Assembly: GCA_947493145.1 (NCBI GenBank)
Contig: CANLPZ010000001.1
Span: 1,516,501 to 1,580,500 of the forward strand
Reading direction: 5' to 3'
Length of the DNA: 64,000 nt
Source: an uncultured Paracoccaceae bacterium
GTDB lineage: Bacteria > Pseudomonadota > Alphaproteobacteria > Rhodobacterales > Rhodobacteraceae
Below, piece by piece: positions 11,331 to 20,240 of the stretch (its first letter is position 1; each line of letters begins with the position of its first letter). The position numbers were made by a program, and so were the translations under genes. Under the pieces are notes generated by a model. That model did not search any database and had not been told where the DNA came from. It was given only the letters and a program-made list of their open reading frames with translations.

Positions 11331-11687
11331 TTCTGCGGTTATCTCTTGGTGGGGCGTACAATCTGATGCGATGCCCCATTTGATCGATAGTCTGGACATT
11401 TCATTTAGAACATGCCGCATTTCACGGCCTTGTTCAGACAATGAATAGGAGACTTGGGGCGGAATCGTCGGCACATATTCACGATTTACAAAGCCGTGAT
11501 CCTCGAGCATGCGAAGTCGTTCGGTCAAAACTCGCGACGAAATACCCGGCACCAATCGTTTTAATGCACCGAATCGTAATTTTTCTTCGTTCGACAGCCT
11601 CCAGAGGATATAGGTGGTCCAAGGACCTGAAATTATTCGTAAAAACTGATCCATTGGGCAGGACGCATTCGCGTGTTTTTGCGACAT
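11328..11687 (-). CDS. HxlR family transcriptional regulator
   Basis: A 119-residue winged-helix protein. The core runs from PMDQFLRIISGPWTTYILW through LKRLVPGISSRVLTERLRMLEDHGFVNREY, the typical HxlR DNA-binding block. A Cys at residue 10 sits where YodB, HypR and QorR have the conserved redox-sensing Cys. It is divergent from a flavodoxin-type quinone reductase gene across a 99-base gap, the classic layout of an HxlR repressor and its quinone- or aldehyde-stress target. Control of that neighbour through Cys oxidation or alkylation is inferred. Confidence 0.9.
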   Translation of the reverse strand: MSQKHANASCPMDQFLRIISGPWTTYILWRLSNEEKLRFGALKRLVPGISSRVLTERLRMLEDHGFVNREYVPTIPPQVSYSLSEQGREMRHVLNEMSRLSIKWGIASDCTPHQEITAE

Positions 11688-11700
11688 TTCGCTAATTCCT

Positions 11701-11750
11701 TAGTTGGTTACTAATAAATACCTACTTTTTAAAAATTACTGATGCAACTA
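11701..11750. promoter_or_regulatory. Putative HxlR operator in the divergent promoter region
   Basis: An imperfect inverted repeat is visible: TAGTTG..TTACTAA at 11701-11714, and the inverse form with CAACTA ending at 11750. The sites flank an AT-rich core that must carry both promoters. HxlR proteins bind inverted repeats of this kind as dimers. No experimental support is available here. Confidence 0.45.
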
Positions 11751-11786
11751 CCTAGTCGCTTGATCGAAAGACAAAGGAACAGATCA

Positions 11787-12362
11787 ATGACTAATGTTAT
11801 TAAAGTCGCGGTTGTCTATCACAGCGGATATGGCCATACGCAGGTTCAAGCTGAGGCGGTTCATGCCGGCGCGCAAGCCGTTGATGGGGTTGAGGCGGCG
11901 TTGTATCCAGTTGATGAAGTTACCGAAAATTTGGAAAAACTGGCCGACGCAGATGCTATCATTTTTGGTACCCCCACATATATGGGAACCGTCAGCGCCC
12001 CGTTCAAAACATTTATGGACGCCACATCCGGCATTTGGATGGAACAAGGTTGGAAAGACAAAATCGCGGGTGGATTTACCAATTCATCCAGTCAGTCGGG
12101 CGATAAACTGTCGACGCTTCAGACGCTGTCACTATTTGGAGGACAGCACGGAATGATCTGGGTCGGGCTGGACTTGCCGCCGGGAAACAACAGTTCTGTT
12201 GGGTCCGATGACAACCTGAACCGTATGGGCGCAAGCCTTGGCGCGATGGCGCAATCGCTTGCTGATTTAGGGTCAGATGTACAACCCCCTCAATCTGATC
12301 GCGATACCGCCGCGCACTATGGCACGCGCATTGCCAAAGCTGCGTTGCGCTGGGCTGAGTGA
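11787..12362 (+). CDS. Flavodoxin-type NAD(P)H:quinone oxidoreductase (WrbA-like)
   Basis: A 191-residue cytosolic flavoprotein. The FMN phosphate loop is YHSGYGHTQ near residues 10-18. IIFGTPTYMGTVSAPFKTFMD and the later GQHGMIWVGLDLPPG segment are typical of WrbA and NADPH-dependent FMN reductases. Such enzymes reduce quinones by two electrons and so avoid semiquinone stress. I chose ATG 11787, preceded by AAAGGAA; the longer frame from 11742 lacks a ribosome site. It is divergent from the HxlR regulator, which probably controls it. Confidence 0.87.
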   Translation: MTNVIKVAVVYHSGYGHTQVQAEAVHAGAQAVDGVEAALYPVDEVTENLEKLADADAIIFGTPTYMGTVSAPFKTFMDATSGIWMEQGWKDKIAGGFTNSSSQSGDKLSTLQTLSLFGGQHGMIWVGLDLPPGNNSSVGSDDNLNRMGASLGAMAQSLADLGSDVQPPQSDRDTAAHYGTRIAKAALRWAE

Positions 12363-12363
12363 T

Positions 12364-13293
12364 CTATTTGGTTGAGGTCACAATGACCTCAACCCTTCGA
12401 TTTAATTCACGACCTTCGCTTGTAAGGTTCGTTGCTAAAGGAGACAGATATCCCATTCCCTCGGCTTCTAATTGGCGACGCGGAACATTGAATTCGGTGA
12501 TAAGACGTTCCAACACCGATGATGCACGTCGTTTGGACAATGATATGTTTCCAGACAAGCTGCCTTCGCTGTCGGTATGTCCTACCAATGCAACGGTTCG
12601 ATCTGGGTTCGCGGACAGGTAGTCGGCCAATTGAGTTAGCGATGTAAAATCACCTTTGCCCAATGACGACGACCCTGTTTCAAATGTTAGATCGCTCAAG
12701 ACCACGCGACCGAATTCATCGAGCTCTTTTCCGAAATCACTGTTGAAATTTCTTGTCGCTCGGATCGGGTTTTTGGTCGAGGTGGCAATGGCGTTCGCAC
12801 CGTTCGGTGTGCCAACACGTGTAACTTGCACAAAACCGTTTGTGGACGAAACACTGGCCAAAACTGAAATGCGTTCGAATGTACCATCAACAGATTTCTC
12901 GGCGGAGAAAAAACGAAAGTCGCCCAAGTTCACAAACATGTCTGGCGCTGGCAAAACATCGGTATTGAACCGGAAATCGAAGCCACCGCATGTCTGTGTT
13001 TCGCATTCAAAAAGTGGTGCAAATCCGTCGGCGATTAATTGGTCACGCAGGGGTCCAATAACCTGTAAACTGGTGATGCCAGCGACCGGATATCTCCAAG
13101 CTTGTTGGGTGACTTCCCCTTCGGAAACTTTTGATGGGATCGCACCGTTTTCGAAAGCACCGATTGGAATTGCGTAGCTACTGTTTGGCGAAACGACTTC
13201 GGCGGACAAAAGGGCGTTGGACGGAAATTCCAAACGTGCAGCATTTGCCGCCAATGGAAACAGTATCGCCCCTATGATGAGAAAATATTTCAT
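12364..13293 (-). CDS. OmpA family protein
   Basis: A 309-residue exported protein with a signal peptide MKYFLIIGAILFPLAANA. The N-terminal 180 residues are a beta-rich domain that I do not recognise, with a Cys pair near ETQTCGG. The C-terminal OmpA/MotB domain (about 205-305) carries ALVGHTDSEGSLSGN and LSKRRASSVLERL, the peptidoglycan-binding signature. It should tether the outer membrane or periplasm to the cell wall. I chose ATG 13293, which overlaps the upstream stop by four bases and starts the signal peptide. It is the last gene of a four-gene operon. Confidence 0.88.
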   Translation of the reverse strand: MKYFLIIGAILFPLAANAARLEFPSNALLSAEVVSPNSSYAIPIGAFENGAIPSKVSEGEVTQQAWRYPVAGITSLQVIGPLRDQLIADGFAPLFECETQTCGGFDFRFNTDVLPAPDMFVNLGDFRFFSAEKSVDGTFERISVLASVSSTNGFVQVTRVGTPNGANAIATSTKNPIRATRNFNSDFGKELDEFGRVVLSDLTFETGSSSLGKGDFTSLTQLADYLSANPDRTVALVGHTDSEGSLSGNISLSKRRASSVLERLITEFNVPRRQLEAEGMGYLSPLATNLTSEGRELNRRVEVIVTSTK

Positions 13294-13862
13294 CGAGCCT
13301 GCGCATGATATTCGTCGTTGGGAACCATGGCCGTGGCGCTTGCCACGCGGTTGGTCATATTGAAAAATCCCGCAACGTTCGCAATGTCCCAAATGTCTTG
13401 GTCACTGAACCCAACTTGGCGCAGGGCGACACGATCGCTTTCTTCGATCTGGTTTGACGATGTCGTCATCAATGCTGCGAAATCACACATTGCGCGTTGG
13501 CGTGCGTCCAATTCGGCCACACGATAATTCATCACCAATTGCTCGCCGAGCGTAGGATTGCCTGATAGCGCGCGCACCGCCGCGCCATGGGCTGTCAGAC
13601 AATAGTAGCATTTGTTGATCGAAGAGACGACAACAGCAATCATTTCTCTTTCAAGTTTTGACAGTCCGCTGTCAGCCAACATCAAGTCGTTGTACATCGC
13701 TGTGAACGCGTTGAGTTTTTCAATGTTGTGCGCATAAGATTGCAAAACATTCGGGACCATTCCCAATTTTTCCTGACAAATATCAAAGTACTTTTGTATC
13801 TCCGCAGGCAGCGGATCAACCATTGGTAAATCAAGCGCAGTTGGTTTTGTCATGTCGGTCAC
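13290..13862 (-). CDS. AhpD-like peroxidase-related protein
   Basis: A 190-residue carboxymuconolactone decarboxylase/AhpD-fold protein. The signature CYYCLTAHG places a CxxC thiol pair at Cys85 and Cys88 with His92, the proton-relay arrangement used in alkylhydroperoxidase activity. The family (uncharacterised peroxidase-related enzymes) is usually a cytosolic homo-oligomer. It lies directly after a GNAT gene with no gap and overlaps the OmpA-like gene by four bases. Thiol-dependent peroxide reduction is likely from the motif; the natural substrate is unknown. Confidence 0.88.
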   Translation of the reverse strand: MTDMTKPTALDLPMVDPLPAEIQKYFDICQEKLGMVPNVLQSYAHNIEKLNAFTAMYNDLMLADSGLSKLEREMIAVVVSSINKCYYCLTAHGAAVRALSGNPTLGEQLVMNYRVAELDARQRAMCDFAALMTTSSNQIEESDRVALRQVGFSDQDIWDIANVAGFFNMTNRVASATAMVPNDEYHAQAR

Positions 13863-14582
13863 TTAAATCTTTATTCGATAATGATAATGTCCCACAGCTT
13901 TGAACCCAAGGGAAGTGTAGAGCGCATTGCTCGGCAGGTTTTCGTCGGTCGTCAGCAGTGAAAACCATTCTGCTCCCTGAATTTGCGCCCATCGACCTGC
14001 TTCGCGCATGATGTGAATGCCGACCCCATTGCGACGATGCCTTTTGCGAACTTCCAACGAATGCAACATTGCGATACCATTTTCTATGGCGACAAATGCT
14101 GCACCAGCTGGGGCAGCACCAAGCCGACCAAGGATCGACGTTTTTGTCGGATTTACGCGTTCCATTATACCAATACGCGCGGCGTCGATCCCGCCCTCTG
14201 CCCAAATTTCCTGTGTGATTGAAAGTGGAGGCCATGTCGAAAATGTACGCGCGTACGGTGGTTTTTCACTGGCAAGATCGTTGTTTGGAATCACATAAAC
14301 TGTGACAGGGTCCTTCACGGCATAACCACGTTCCGCTAACATCTCATCTAATCCGGAATCGATGGTTCGAACCATAAACAGTGGTGTTTGACCAAGGGAG
14401 CGCATTGCCGTTTCTGCGGTTTCAATGTCCGTCGCTGAAAACGCTGCGTGTGCGGTCGCCGCAGATACACGTGATCCGCCGCCTTTGCCCTCGCGGATCA
14501 ACCACGGACCAATGGTTTGATAACTGACGGCGGGCCATGATGTGTCAATCAATTGGAAGAGTTTATTTAAATCAGGCGTCAT
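13863..14582 (-). CDS. GNAT family N-acetyltransferase
   Basis: A 239-residue protein with a GNAT fold in its C-terminal half. The acetyl-CoA pyrophosphate loop is RKRHRRNGVGIHIM, followed by AGRWAQIQGAEWFSLLTTDENLPSNALYTSLGF. The N-terminal part (about 110 residues) may be a second, degenerate GNAT lobe. The acceptor is unknown. The start overlaps the CinA-like stop (ATGA), so translation is coupled. Such pairing with cinA-like genes may be positional rather than functional. Confidence 0.85.
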   Translation of the reverse strand: MTPDLNKLFQLIDTSWPAVSYQTIGPWLIREGKGGGSRVSAATAHAAFSATDIETAETAMRSLGQTPLFMVRTIDSGLDEMLAERGYAVKDPVTVYVIPNNDLASEKPPYARTFSTWPPLSITQEIWAEGGIDAARIGIMERVNPTKTSILGRLGAAPAGAAFVAIENGIAMLHSLEVRKRHRRNGVGIHIMREAGRWAQIQGAEWFSLLTTDENLPSNALYTSLGFKAVGHYHYRIKI

Positions 14583-15301
14583 ATCGAAAATGCGAGGTTC
14601 AACGCATCCATGGCATCGTCCAACTGCGCGGGATCGATGCCGCGCATCACAATGTTTGCCCCGTATTTTCCGTTTTCTTGAAACGGGTAACTGCCGATTG
14701 ACAGGTCTGGGAAATCAGATGCGATTTGCGCCAGTGGACCGGCGATGTCACCTTCGCCACGATCAATACGTTGGGTGCGCGATAACAATGGTGCGCCACC
14801 CGTTAGGGTTGGCAAAACACTGGCGACCATTGCCGTGAAAACCGATGGTACACCCGCCATCACGTGAACGTTTCTGATTGTAAATCCTGGTGCGATGCTA
14901 ACAGGGTTTTCAATCAATTCCGCACCATTTGGAATGCGTGCCATTCGTTTGCGCGCGTCGTTGAACTCTTTACCCTGAGCGTCATAATGTGCCTGTAGCA
15001 ATGCGGCTGCATCGGACCGAACGTCGATCGGCGTGTCAAAGGCGGCTGCGACGCAATCGGCCGTTATGTCATCATGTGTTGGACCAATACCGCCAGATGT
15101 AAAGACCGTGTCGTATATCCGCGACAATGATTGTACAGCCGCTGTGATGGCTGGCGCATCATCGGACACAACGCGAACTTCCTTGAGGTCAATTCCAACT
15201 TTCGACAGCTCACCCGCCAAATGGTACATGTTTGCGTCTCGGGTGCGGCCAGACAGGATTTCATCACCGATGACCAGCATCGCGGCGGTTGGGTTTGGCA
15301 T
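14579..15301 (-). CDS. CinA-like molybdopterin-binding domain protein
   Basis: A 240-residue protein of the COG1058 type (competence/damage-inducible protein A, N-terminal domain only). It opens with AAMLVIGDEILSGRTRDANM and has the glycine-rich FTSGGIGPTHDD loop of the MoaB/MogA-like fold. The C-terminal nicotinamide-nucleotide amidase domain of full-length CinA is absent. Related proteins have ADP-ribose or NMN-related pyrophosphatase activity, but whether this short form does is unknown. It is the first gene of the four-gene minus-strand operon. Confidence 0.88.
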   Translation of the reverse strand: MPNPTAAMLVIGDEILSGRTRDANMYHLAGELSKVGIDLKEVRVVSDDAPAITAAVQSLSRIYDTVFTSGGIGPTHDDITADCVAAAFDTPIDVRSDAAALLQAHYDAQGKEFNDARKRMARIPNGAELIENPVSIAPGFTIRNVHVMAGVPSVFTAMVASVLPTLTGGAPLLSRTQRIDRGEGDIAGPLAQIASDFPDLSIGSYPFQENGKYGANIVMRGIDPAQLDDAMDALNLAFSI

Positions 15302-15347
15302 GAACGCATCCTTGTAATTGCTTTACCACACGGTATAGGGCTGAGGT

Positions 15348-16046
15348 ATGAAGTTTCAAACCCCTTTGATCCATGGTCATCTAATTAAACGCTACAAACG
15401 GTTTTTGGCGGATGTGCGATTACCGGACGGTCGTGACGTTACCGCGCATTGTGCAAATCCAGGATCAATGATGGGGTTAAACGACGAAGGGATTAAAGTT
15501 TGGTTGGAACCGAACGACGATCCAAAGAAAAAGTTGAAATTCGGTTGGCGGTTCGTCGAATTTGACGACGGGACTTGGGTCGGAATTGACACCAGCCTAA
15601 CCAACAAAATTGTGGCCGAGGCTTTGTCAGAAAACAAAATTCCTGAATTGGCGGGATACGATACCATCAAGCCCGAAGTGAAATACGGTGAAAATAGCCG
15701 GATTGATTTCTTGCTGACAGGGGGAGGGCCCGACTGTTACGTCGAGGTGAAAAACGTCACGCTGAAAGGCAAAGGATCATGCGCAGAATTCCCCGATAGC
15801 GTCACCGCCCGTGGGACGAAACATCTGAACGAATTGTCGAATATGGTGGGACACGGGCACCGCGCCGTAATGTTGTACGTCGTCCAACGTACCGATTGTG
15901 ATCGCTTTGCGATCAACGGTAAAATTGATCCAACCTATGCCGCCGCATTTGCCACAGCCCGCGCCGTGGGGGTCGAGGTGTTGGTCTATGATTGTTCAAT
16001 TGACGCACAGGATGTTCGCCTACGAAACGCGCTGGTTGTGACCTGA
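15348..16046 (+). CDS. sfsA: DNA/RNA nuclease SfsA (sugar fermentation stimulation protein)
   Basis: A 232-residue protein with the family blocks LIKRYKRFLADVRLPDGRDV, HCANPGSM and DFLLTGGGPDCYVEVKNVTL. The last contains the D...E-x-K nuclease-like residues. SfsA binds DNA and was first described as stimulating maltose use in E. coli; a nuclease role is proposed for the fold. It precedes map by 71 bases in the same direction. Confidence 0.93.
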   Translation: MKFQTPLIHGHLIKRYKRFLADVRLPDGRDVTAHCANPGSMMGLNDEGIKVWLEPNDDPKKKLKFGWRFVEFDDGTWVGIDTSLTNKIVAEALSENKIPELAGYDTIKPEVKYGENSRIDFLLTGGGPDCYVEVKNVTLKGKGSCAEFPDSVTARGTKHLNELSNMVGHGHRAVMLYVVQRTDCDRFAINGKIDPTYAAAFATARAVGVEVLVYDCSIDAQDVRLRNALVVT

Positions 16047-16117
16047 CCGACCCCTCTGGTATCTTTGATAACGTTGGCTTAATTAAGCGGTAACATCGCC
16101 ACAAAAGGATCGCGTTT

Positions 16118-16930
16118 GTGAATGTACATAAAGGTCGTGTCACCAAAGACGGAATTCGTATCCATGAGGAAGCGGATTTTGCGGGAATGCACAAAGCCGG
16201 TCGTTTGGCGGCGCAAATTTTGGATGACATTGCCGAACATGTGTTTGTCGGTCAAACAACCGGTGAAATTGACCGCATTGTTACCAAAATGGTCGATGAC
16301 GCGGGCGCAAAATCGGCGACGATTGGGTACAAAGGGTACCAACACGCGACATGTATTTCAGTGAACCATGTGGTTTGCCACGGCATTCCAAGCGACAAAA
16401 AGCTGAAAGATGGTGACATTCTAAATATCGATGTCACGGTTATTGTGGATGGATGGTTCGGTGATAACAGCCGCATGTATGTTGCGGGAAAACTATCCCG
16501 AAAATCGGAACGTTTGATCCAAGTGACACATGATGCGCTGTTCAAAGGGATCGAAGCGGTAAAGCCTGGCAATACATTCGGCGACATTGGTCACGCCATT
16601 CAAAGCTATGCCGAAGGTCATCGTATGTCCGTTGTTCGCGATTTTTGTGGGCATGGTTTGGGACGGGTGTTCCATTCGCCGCCAAATGTTTTGCATTATG
16701 GTCGCGCAGGAACAGGTCCGGTGTTGGAAGAAGGCATGTTTTTCACGATCGAACCGATGATCAATCTGGGCCGTCCTGAAACCAAAGTCCTTGCCGATGA
16801 TTGGACCGCTGTAACACGCGATAAATCTCTGTCGGCACAGTTCGAACATTCTATTGGTGTTACATCCAATGGATTCGAAATTTTCACTTTGTCGCCCGCT
16901 GGAACATTCCATCCGACCTACGACGTTTAG
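16118..16930 (+). CDS. map: Type I methionine aminopeptidase
   Basis: A 270-residue cytosolic metalloprotease that removes the initiator Met from new proteins. Metal ligands are visible in NIDVTVIVDGWFGDNSRM (two Asp), GHGLGRVFHSPP (His), FFTIEPM (Glu) and SAQFEHSI (Glu). The start is GTG, with AAAGGA eight bases upstream. Compared with E. coli Map there is a short N-terminal extension before the pita-bread core. Confidence 0.95.
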   Translation: MNVHKGRVTKDGIRIHEEADFAGMHKAGRLAAQILDDIAEHVFVGQTTGEIDRIVTKMVDDAGAKSATIGYKGYQHATCISVNHVVCHGIPSDKKLKDGDILNIDVTVIVDGWFGDNSRMYVAGKLSRKSERLIQVTHDALFKGIEAVKPGNTFGDIGHAIQSYAEGHRMSVVRDFCGHGLGRVFHSPPNVLHYGRAGTGPVLEEGMFFTIEPMINLGRPETKVLADDWTAVTRDKSLSAQFEHSIGVTSNGFEIFTLSPAGTFHPTYDV

Positions 16931-16968
16931 GTATGCTGTAAACGCCAAGTATGAGCCCTGAACGATGG

Positions 16969-17535
16969 CTAGGGCGCTGGGTTATCGATGAAGGTGACCC
17001 ATGTGTCACCATATTTTCGTTCATCAAGCACCACCATAGGCGCGTTGACGGTTTGAGGCGCGTTTTCTTCGAAAACGATCAGGGCGTCAGGCGCAACCCA
17101 TCCTTTGTCCACGGCGGTGCTAAGCGCGGTTTTCCCCAAACCTTTGCCATATGGTGGGTCAAGAAAGATTAAATCATAAGGCGCATCAAGATTATCTGGT
17201 AGCTTCGTCGCATCGCGTTTTATCAGCGTTGTTTCAGACATTCGTTTTGTAAGACGAATGTTATCGCGAATTAGACGTGTCGCGACACGACCGTCGTCAA
17301 TAAATGTGACGTGTTCTGCACCACGTGACAAAGCCTCCAGTCCCAACGCCCCTGTTCCTGCAAATAGGTCAAGAACCCGCGCGTTGGTGATGGGGTCGCC
17401 GAACCGCCCCCCCATCAGGACATTAAACAGGCTCTCGCGCACACGGTCTGTCGTGGGGCGTAAATGTGCACCGGCGTCGCCTTTGCCAACGGATGCCAAG
17501 GCCAACCCGCGATGACGCCCTGCGATTATCCTCAT
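16969..17535 (-). CDS. rsmD: 16S rRNA (guanine(966)-N(2))-methyltransferase
   Basis: A 188-residue SAM-dependent methyltransferase for G966 of 16S rRNA. It starts MRIIAGRHRG, has the SAM loop VLDLFAGTGALGLEALSRG and the catalytic LIFLDPPYGKG (DPPY motif). The length is typical. The ATG overlaps the stop of the FAD-dependent reductase gene by four bases. Confidence 0.95.
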   Translation of the reverse strand: MRIIAGRHRGLALASVGKGDAGAHLRPTTDRVRESLFNVLMGGRFGDPITNARVLDLFAGTGALGLEALSRGAEHVTFIDDGRVATRLIRDNIRLTKRMSETTLIKRDATKLPDNLDAPYDLIFLDPPYGKGLGKTALSTAVDKGWVAPDALIVFEENAPQTVNAPMVVLDERKYGDTWVTFIDNPAP

Positions 17536-18743
17536 GAACGCAACAACGCTTTCATATCCGTTTCAGGATCACTGATTACAGACGCTGCGGGGCTTTTTCC
17601 TGCTTCGATGAGCCGCTTCCCAATCATGTAGTTTCTCGGATCGTTGATAGCATCAACCGCCAAAAGGGTTGTACCGTTGTAATACCAATGACTCACAGCG
17701 TCCGGTTTTTCACCCGCGCGGACAATCACGTTATCGTATCCGGTGTTCAGTCCCGCAATTTGTAATTTGACGTCGTATTGGTCAGACCAAAACCATGGTT
17801 TGGGGACATAAGGATTTGAGGCACCCATCATATTCTCGGCAACGGCTTCGGCCTGATCGATCGCGTTCTGAACGCTTTCCAATCTGATGCGGTTTCCGCG
17901 ATATTCGAATGATGCACAATCGCCAGCGGCCCAAATATTGGCGTCGGAGGTTTGGCCGTATTGGTTTGTCGCGATACCGTTGTCGAGCATGAGCCCAGCG
18001 TCTGCTGCCAAAGAATGGTTCGGTGTGATGCCAACACCAACGATTACGACATCGACGTTCAAAACGGTCCCGTCGGTCAGTACAGCTTGTGAAACAGCGG
18101 TATCACCGCGTAGTTCAACCAAGCCGATGTTTTCGCGAATATCGACATCATTATCGCTGTGTAGGGTGCGAAAGTAGTCGGATGTTTGAGGCGCCGCAAC
18201 GCGTTGCAAGATACGATCAGCCATTTCAACAAGCGTCACGTTCATACCGCGTTTGCGTGCCACGGCCGCGGCCTCCAGACCGATGTAACCCCCACCAACG
18301 ATCAATGCGTTTCGATTCGCTATGACCCGCGGTTCCATTTGATCAACATCGGCCAATGTTCGAACAGTAAAAACATTGTCCAACGCCCCGCCAATTGAGG
18401 CTGGCAACCGTCGCGCGTCCGAACCAGTCGTCAGGGCAAGCTGGTCGTATTGAAGCGTCGTTTCGCCAAGATGTACTGTTTTCGCTTTTGGGTCGATTTT
18501 CGTGACGGTTGCGTTCAACCGCAGATCAATTTTGTTATCGGCGTAAAATTCCGCTGGTCTAAGGTATAAACGTTCCTCTGCCATATCGCCCAGAAGGTAG
18601 GCTTTGGACAACGGCGGTCGTTGGTAGGGTGGGACAGCTTCCCCACAGATCAAGGTAATCTCTCCGTCAAAGCCCTGATTGCGCAATTTGGCGACCAAAG
18701 ACGACCCTGCCTGTCCTCCTCCTATGACGATGAAATGTGCCAT
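17532..18743 (-). CDS. FAD-dependent ferredoxin/rubredoxin-type reductase
   Basis: A 403-residue pyridine-nucleotide-disulfide oxidoreductase without the redox disulfide. The FAD site is VIGGGQAGSSL at residues 6-16, the NAD(P)H site is LIVGGGYIGLEAAAVA near 150, and the second FAD block is IWAAGDCASFEYRG. It resembles rhodocoxin, putidaredoxin and terpredoxin reductases, which pass electrons from NAD(P)H to a small iron-sulfur protein or P450 system. No such partner lies nearby. I start at ATG 18743; the open frame continues further upstream only as antisense to the peroxiredoxin gene. Confidence 0.88.
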   Translation of the reverse strand: MAHFIVIGGGQAGSSLVAKLRNQGFDGEITLICGEAVPPYQRPPLSKAYLLGDMAEERLYLRPAEFYADNKIDLRLNATVTKIDPKAKTVHLGETTLQYDQLALTTGSDARRLPASIGGALDNVFTVRTLADVDQMEPRVIANRNALIVGGGYIGLEAAAVARKRGMNVTLVEMADRILQRVAAPQTSDYFRTLHSDNDVDIRENIGLVELRGDTAVSQAVLTDGTVLNVDVVIVGVGITPNHSLAADAGLMLDNGIATNQYGQTSDANIWAAGDCASFEYRGNRIRLESVQNAIDQAEAVAENMMGASNPYVPKPWFWSDQYDVKLQIAGLNTGYDNVIVRAGEKPDAVSHWYYNGTTLLAVDAINDPRNYMIGKRLIEAGKSPAASVISDPETDMKALLRS

Positions 18744-18828
18744 GACCGAATGTCCTCTCTGGCTTTGATACCTGATTGCTCTATATGGGATGGAGAAACC
18801 GAAAAATTCAACAGAGGAATTGAACGAA

Positions 18829-19317
18829 ATGGCGATTTCAAAAGGTGACAAACTACCTGACACAACTTTGGTGGAAATGACCGCAGAGGGACCAAAACCA
18901 GTCGCTTTGGCTGACAAATTAGCAGGACGCAAGGTCGTTATTTTTGGCTTGCCCGGTGCGTATACTGGGACGTGTTCGACAGCGCATGTGCCGAGTTTTG
19001 TCAGAACAAAATCTGGTTTTGACGCTAAAGGTGTAGATGAAGTTATCTGTGTTTCAGTCAACGATCCGTTTGTTATGGGCGCTTGGGGCGAAGCCACGGG
19101 TGCAACGGAAGCGGGATTGACGTTTCTTGGTGATCCGACAGCAGAATTCACAAAGGCGATCGGAATGGAATTCAGTGCACCGCCCGTCGGTTTGATCGAT
19201 CGTTCGAAACGGTATTCAATGTTGATCGACGACGGCGTTGTTACGATCCTGAACGAAGAAGGCAATCCAGGTGAATGCGAAATTTCGGCCGGTGAAACTT
19301 TGCTGGACGCGATTTAA
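18829..19317 (+). CDS. Peroxiredoxin (Prx5 type)
   Basis: A 162-residue cytosolic thiol peroxidase. The peroxidatic Cys49 sits in PGAYTGTCS, the Prx5 version of the PxxxTxxC motif. The VSVNDPFVMGAWG block is also typical of the class. Reductant could be glutathione/glutaredoxin or thioredoxin. I chose ATG 18829 (MAISKGDKLPD) because AGAGGAA precedes it; the frame from 18790 adds 13 residues. It is divergent from the FAD reductase across 85 bases, so shared control is possible. Confidence 0.92.
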   Translation: MAISKGDKLPDTTLVEMTAEGPKPVALADKLAGRKVVIFGLPGAYTGTCSTAHVPSFVRTKSGFDAKGVDEVICVSVNDPFVMGAWGEATGATEAGLTFLGDPTAEFTKAIGMEFSAPPVGLIDRSKRYSMLIDDGVVTILNEEGNPGECEISAGETLLDAI

Positions 19318-19327
19318 AATCTTAATC

Positions 19328-19355
19328 GGCGGCCTTAGGGCCGCCTTTTTATTTT
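19328..19355 (+). terminator. Rho-independent terminator after the peroxiredoxin gene
   Basis: A GGCGGCC-TTAG-GGCCGCC stem is followed by TTTTTATTTT. It overlaps the stop region of the convergent PfkB gene at 19349. Confidence 0.85.
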
Positions 19356-20233
19356 GGGTGTTGTTGAAGCTTTGCCCAAATGTCGTCTTGCGAGACATCT
19401 CTTGGGAATAAATCGAAACTCGATACCGCAAAGGCTGCCGCAGCAGACGCAAAGTGTGCGGCGTTTTGCGTTGAATAGCCTTGTGTTTGAGCATGCCAAA
19501 GTGCGACGGAAAACGCGTCGCCTGCGCCGTTGCTGTCCTTGAATTTCGTCGAGGTCGCGGGAACAGAAACAACGCCAGACTGGATGTAAATGTCGGCACC
19601 AAGTTCGGCTTTGGTCACCACGACCTGATGTGCCCCATAATCTATGAACCTTTGGACAATTTCTTGTGGGTTGGTCAGCGCGACATCTGATAATTGAATC
19701 ACATCGCCATATTTAAGAAACGGATCATGCCATGGGTTTTCACCATCGTAATCATGGAGGTCGAGTAATTTCGTTGCTGTCGCACCCGCCAATAGCGGAA
19801 GCGCCGATAACGTCGAATTGCATAGACTTATAAAAATGGCATCTGCGGCGTTGATTGCTAATTTTAGACGATGGGTGTCCAATTCTGGTTTGTCCGCACC
19901 GTTGGACAGGAAAATCGAATGCCGCCCACCATGCCGATCCATAATATTTAAATGGCTCGGGCTTGGTTCGTTGTGTCGATCAACGATCATACGAATTCCG
20001 CGTTCGGAGCAATCAGCGATAATGCGATCTGCAGCCGCATCATTCCCCAAAGCGCAATGAAGCGTTACGTTGTGACCAAGCGCAGCTAAGGTCATTGCTT
20101 TGCCGGCGCCAGTTGAACCAACGACTTCGGTTTCATGCGCCCCCATGACGGTTGCCGAACGGCCAGACGGCAAGGTATCCACGTGCACCATACGGTTCCA
20201 ACTTGCGGCACCAAGAACCAACACGTTTGCCAT
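19349..20233 (-). CDS. PfkB family carbohydrate kinase
   Basis: A 294-residue ribokinase-fold sugar or nucleoside kinase. The N-terminal glycine block is GSTGAGKAMTLAALGH. The catalytic motif DSNGAGDAFSVALWHAQTQG near residue 245 carries the general-base Asp and the anion hole. The substrate cannot be read from the sequence. It is the last gene of the long minus-strand group that begins with the type I secretion ATPase; seven bases separate it from the acyltransferase gene upstream. Confidence 0.87.
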   Translation of the reverse strand: MANVLVLGAASWNRMVHVDTLPSGRSATVMGAHETEVVGSTGAGKAMTLAALGHNVTLHCALGNDAAADRIIADCSERGIRMIVDRHNEPSPSHLNIMDRHGGRHSIFLSNGADKPELDTHRLKLAINAADAIFISLCNSTLSALPLLAGATATKLLDLHDYDGENPWHDPFLKYGDVIQLSDVALTNPQEIVQRFIDYGAHQVVVTKAELGADIYIQSGVVSVPATSTKFKDSNGAGDAFSVALWHAQTQGYSTQNAAHFASAAAAFAVSSFDLFPRDVSQDDIWAKLQQHPK

Positions 20234-20240
20234 AGTTTAC

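Noticed and set aside
18744..19265. N-terminal extension of the FAD reductase frame
   Set aside because: The extension lies antisense to the peroxiredoxin gene and precedes the normal FAD-binding N-terminus MAHFIVIGGG.
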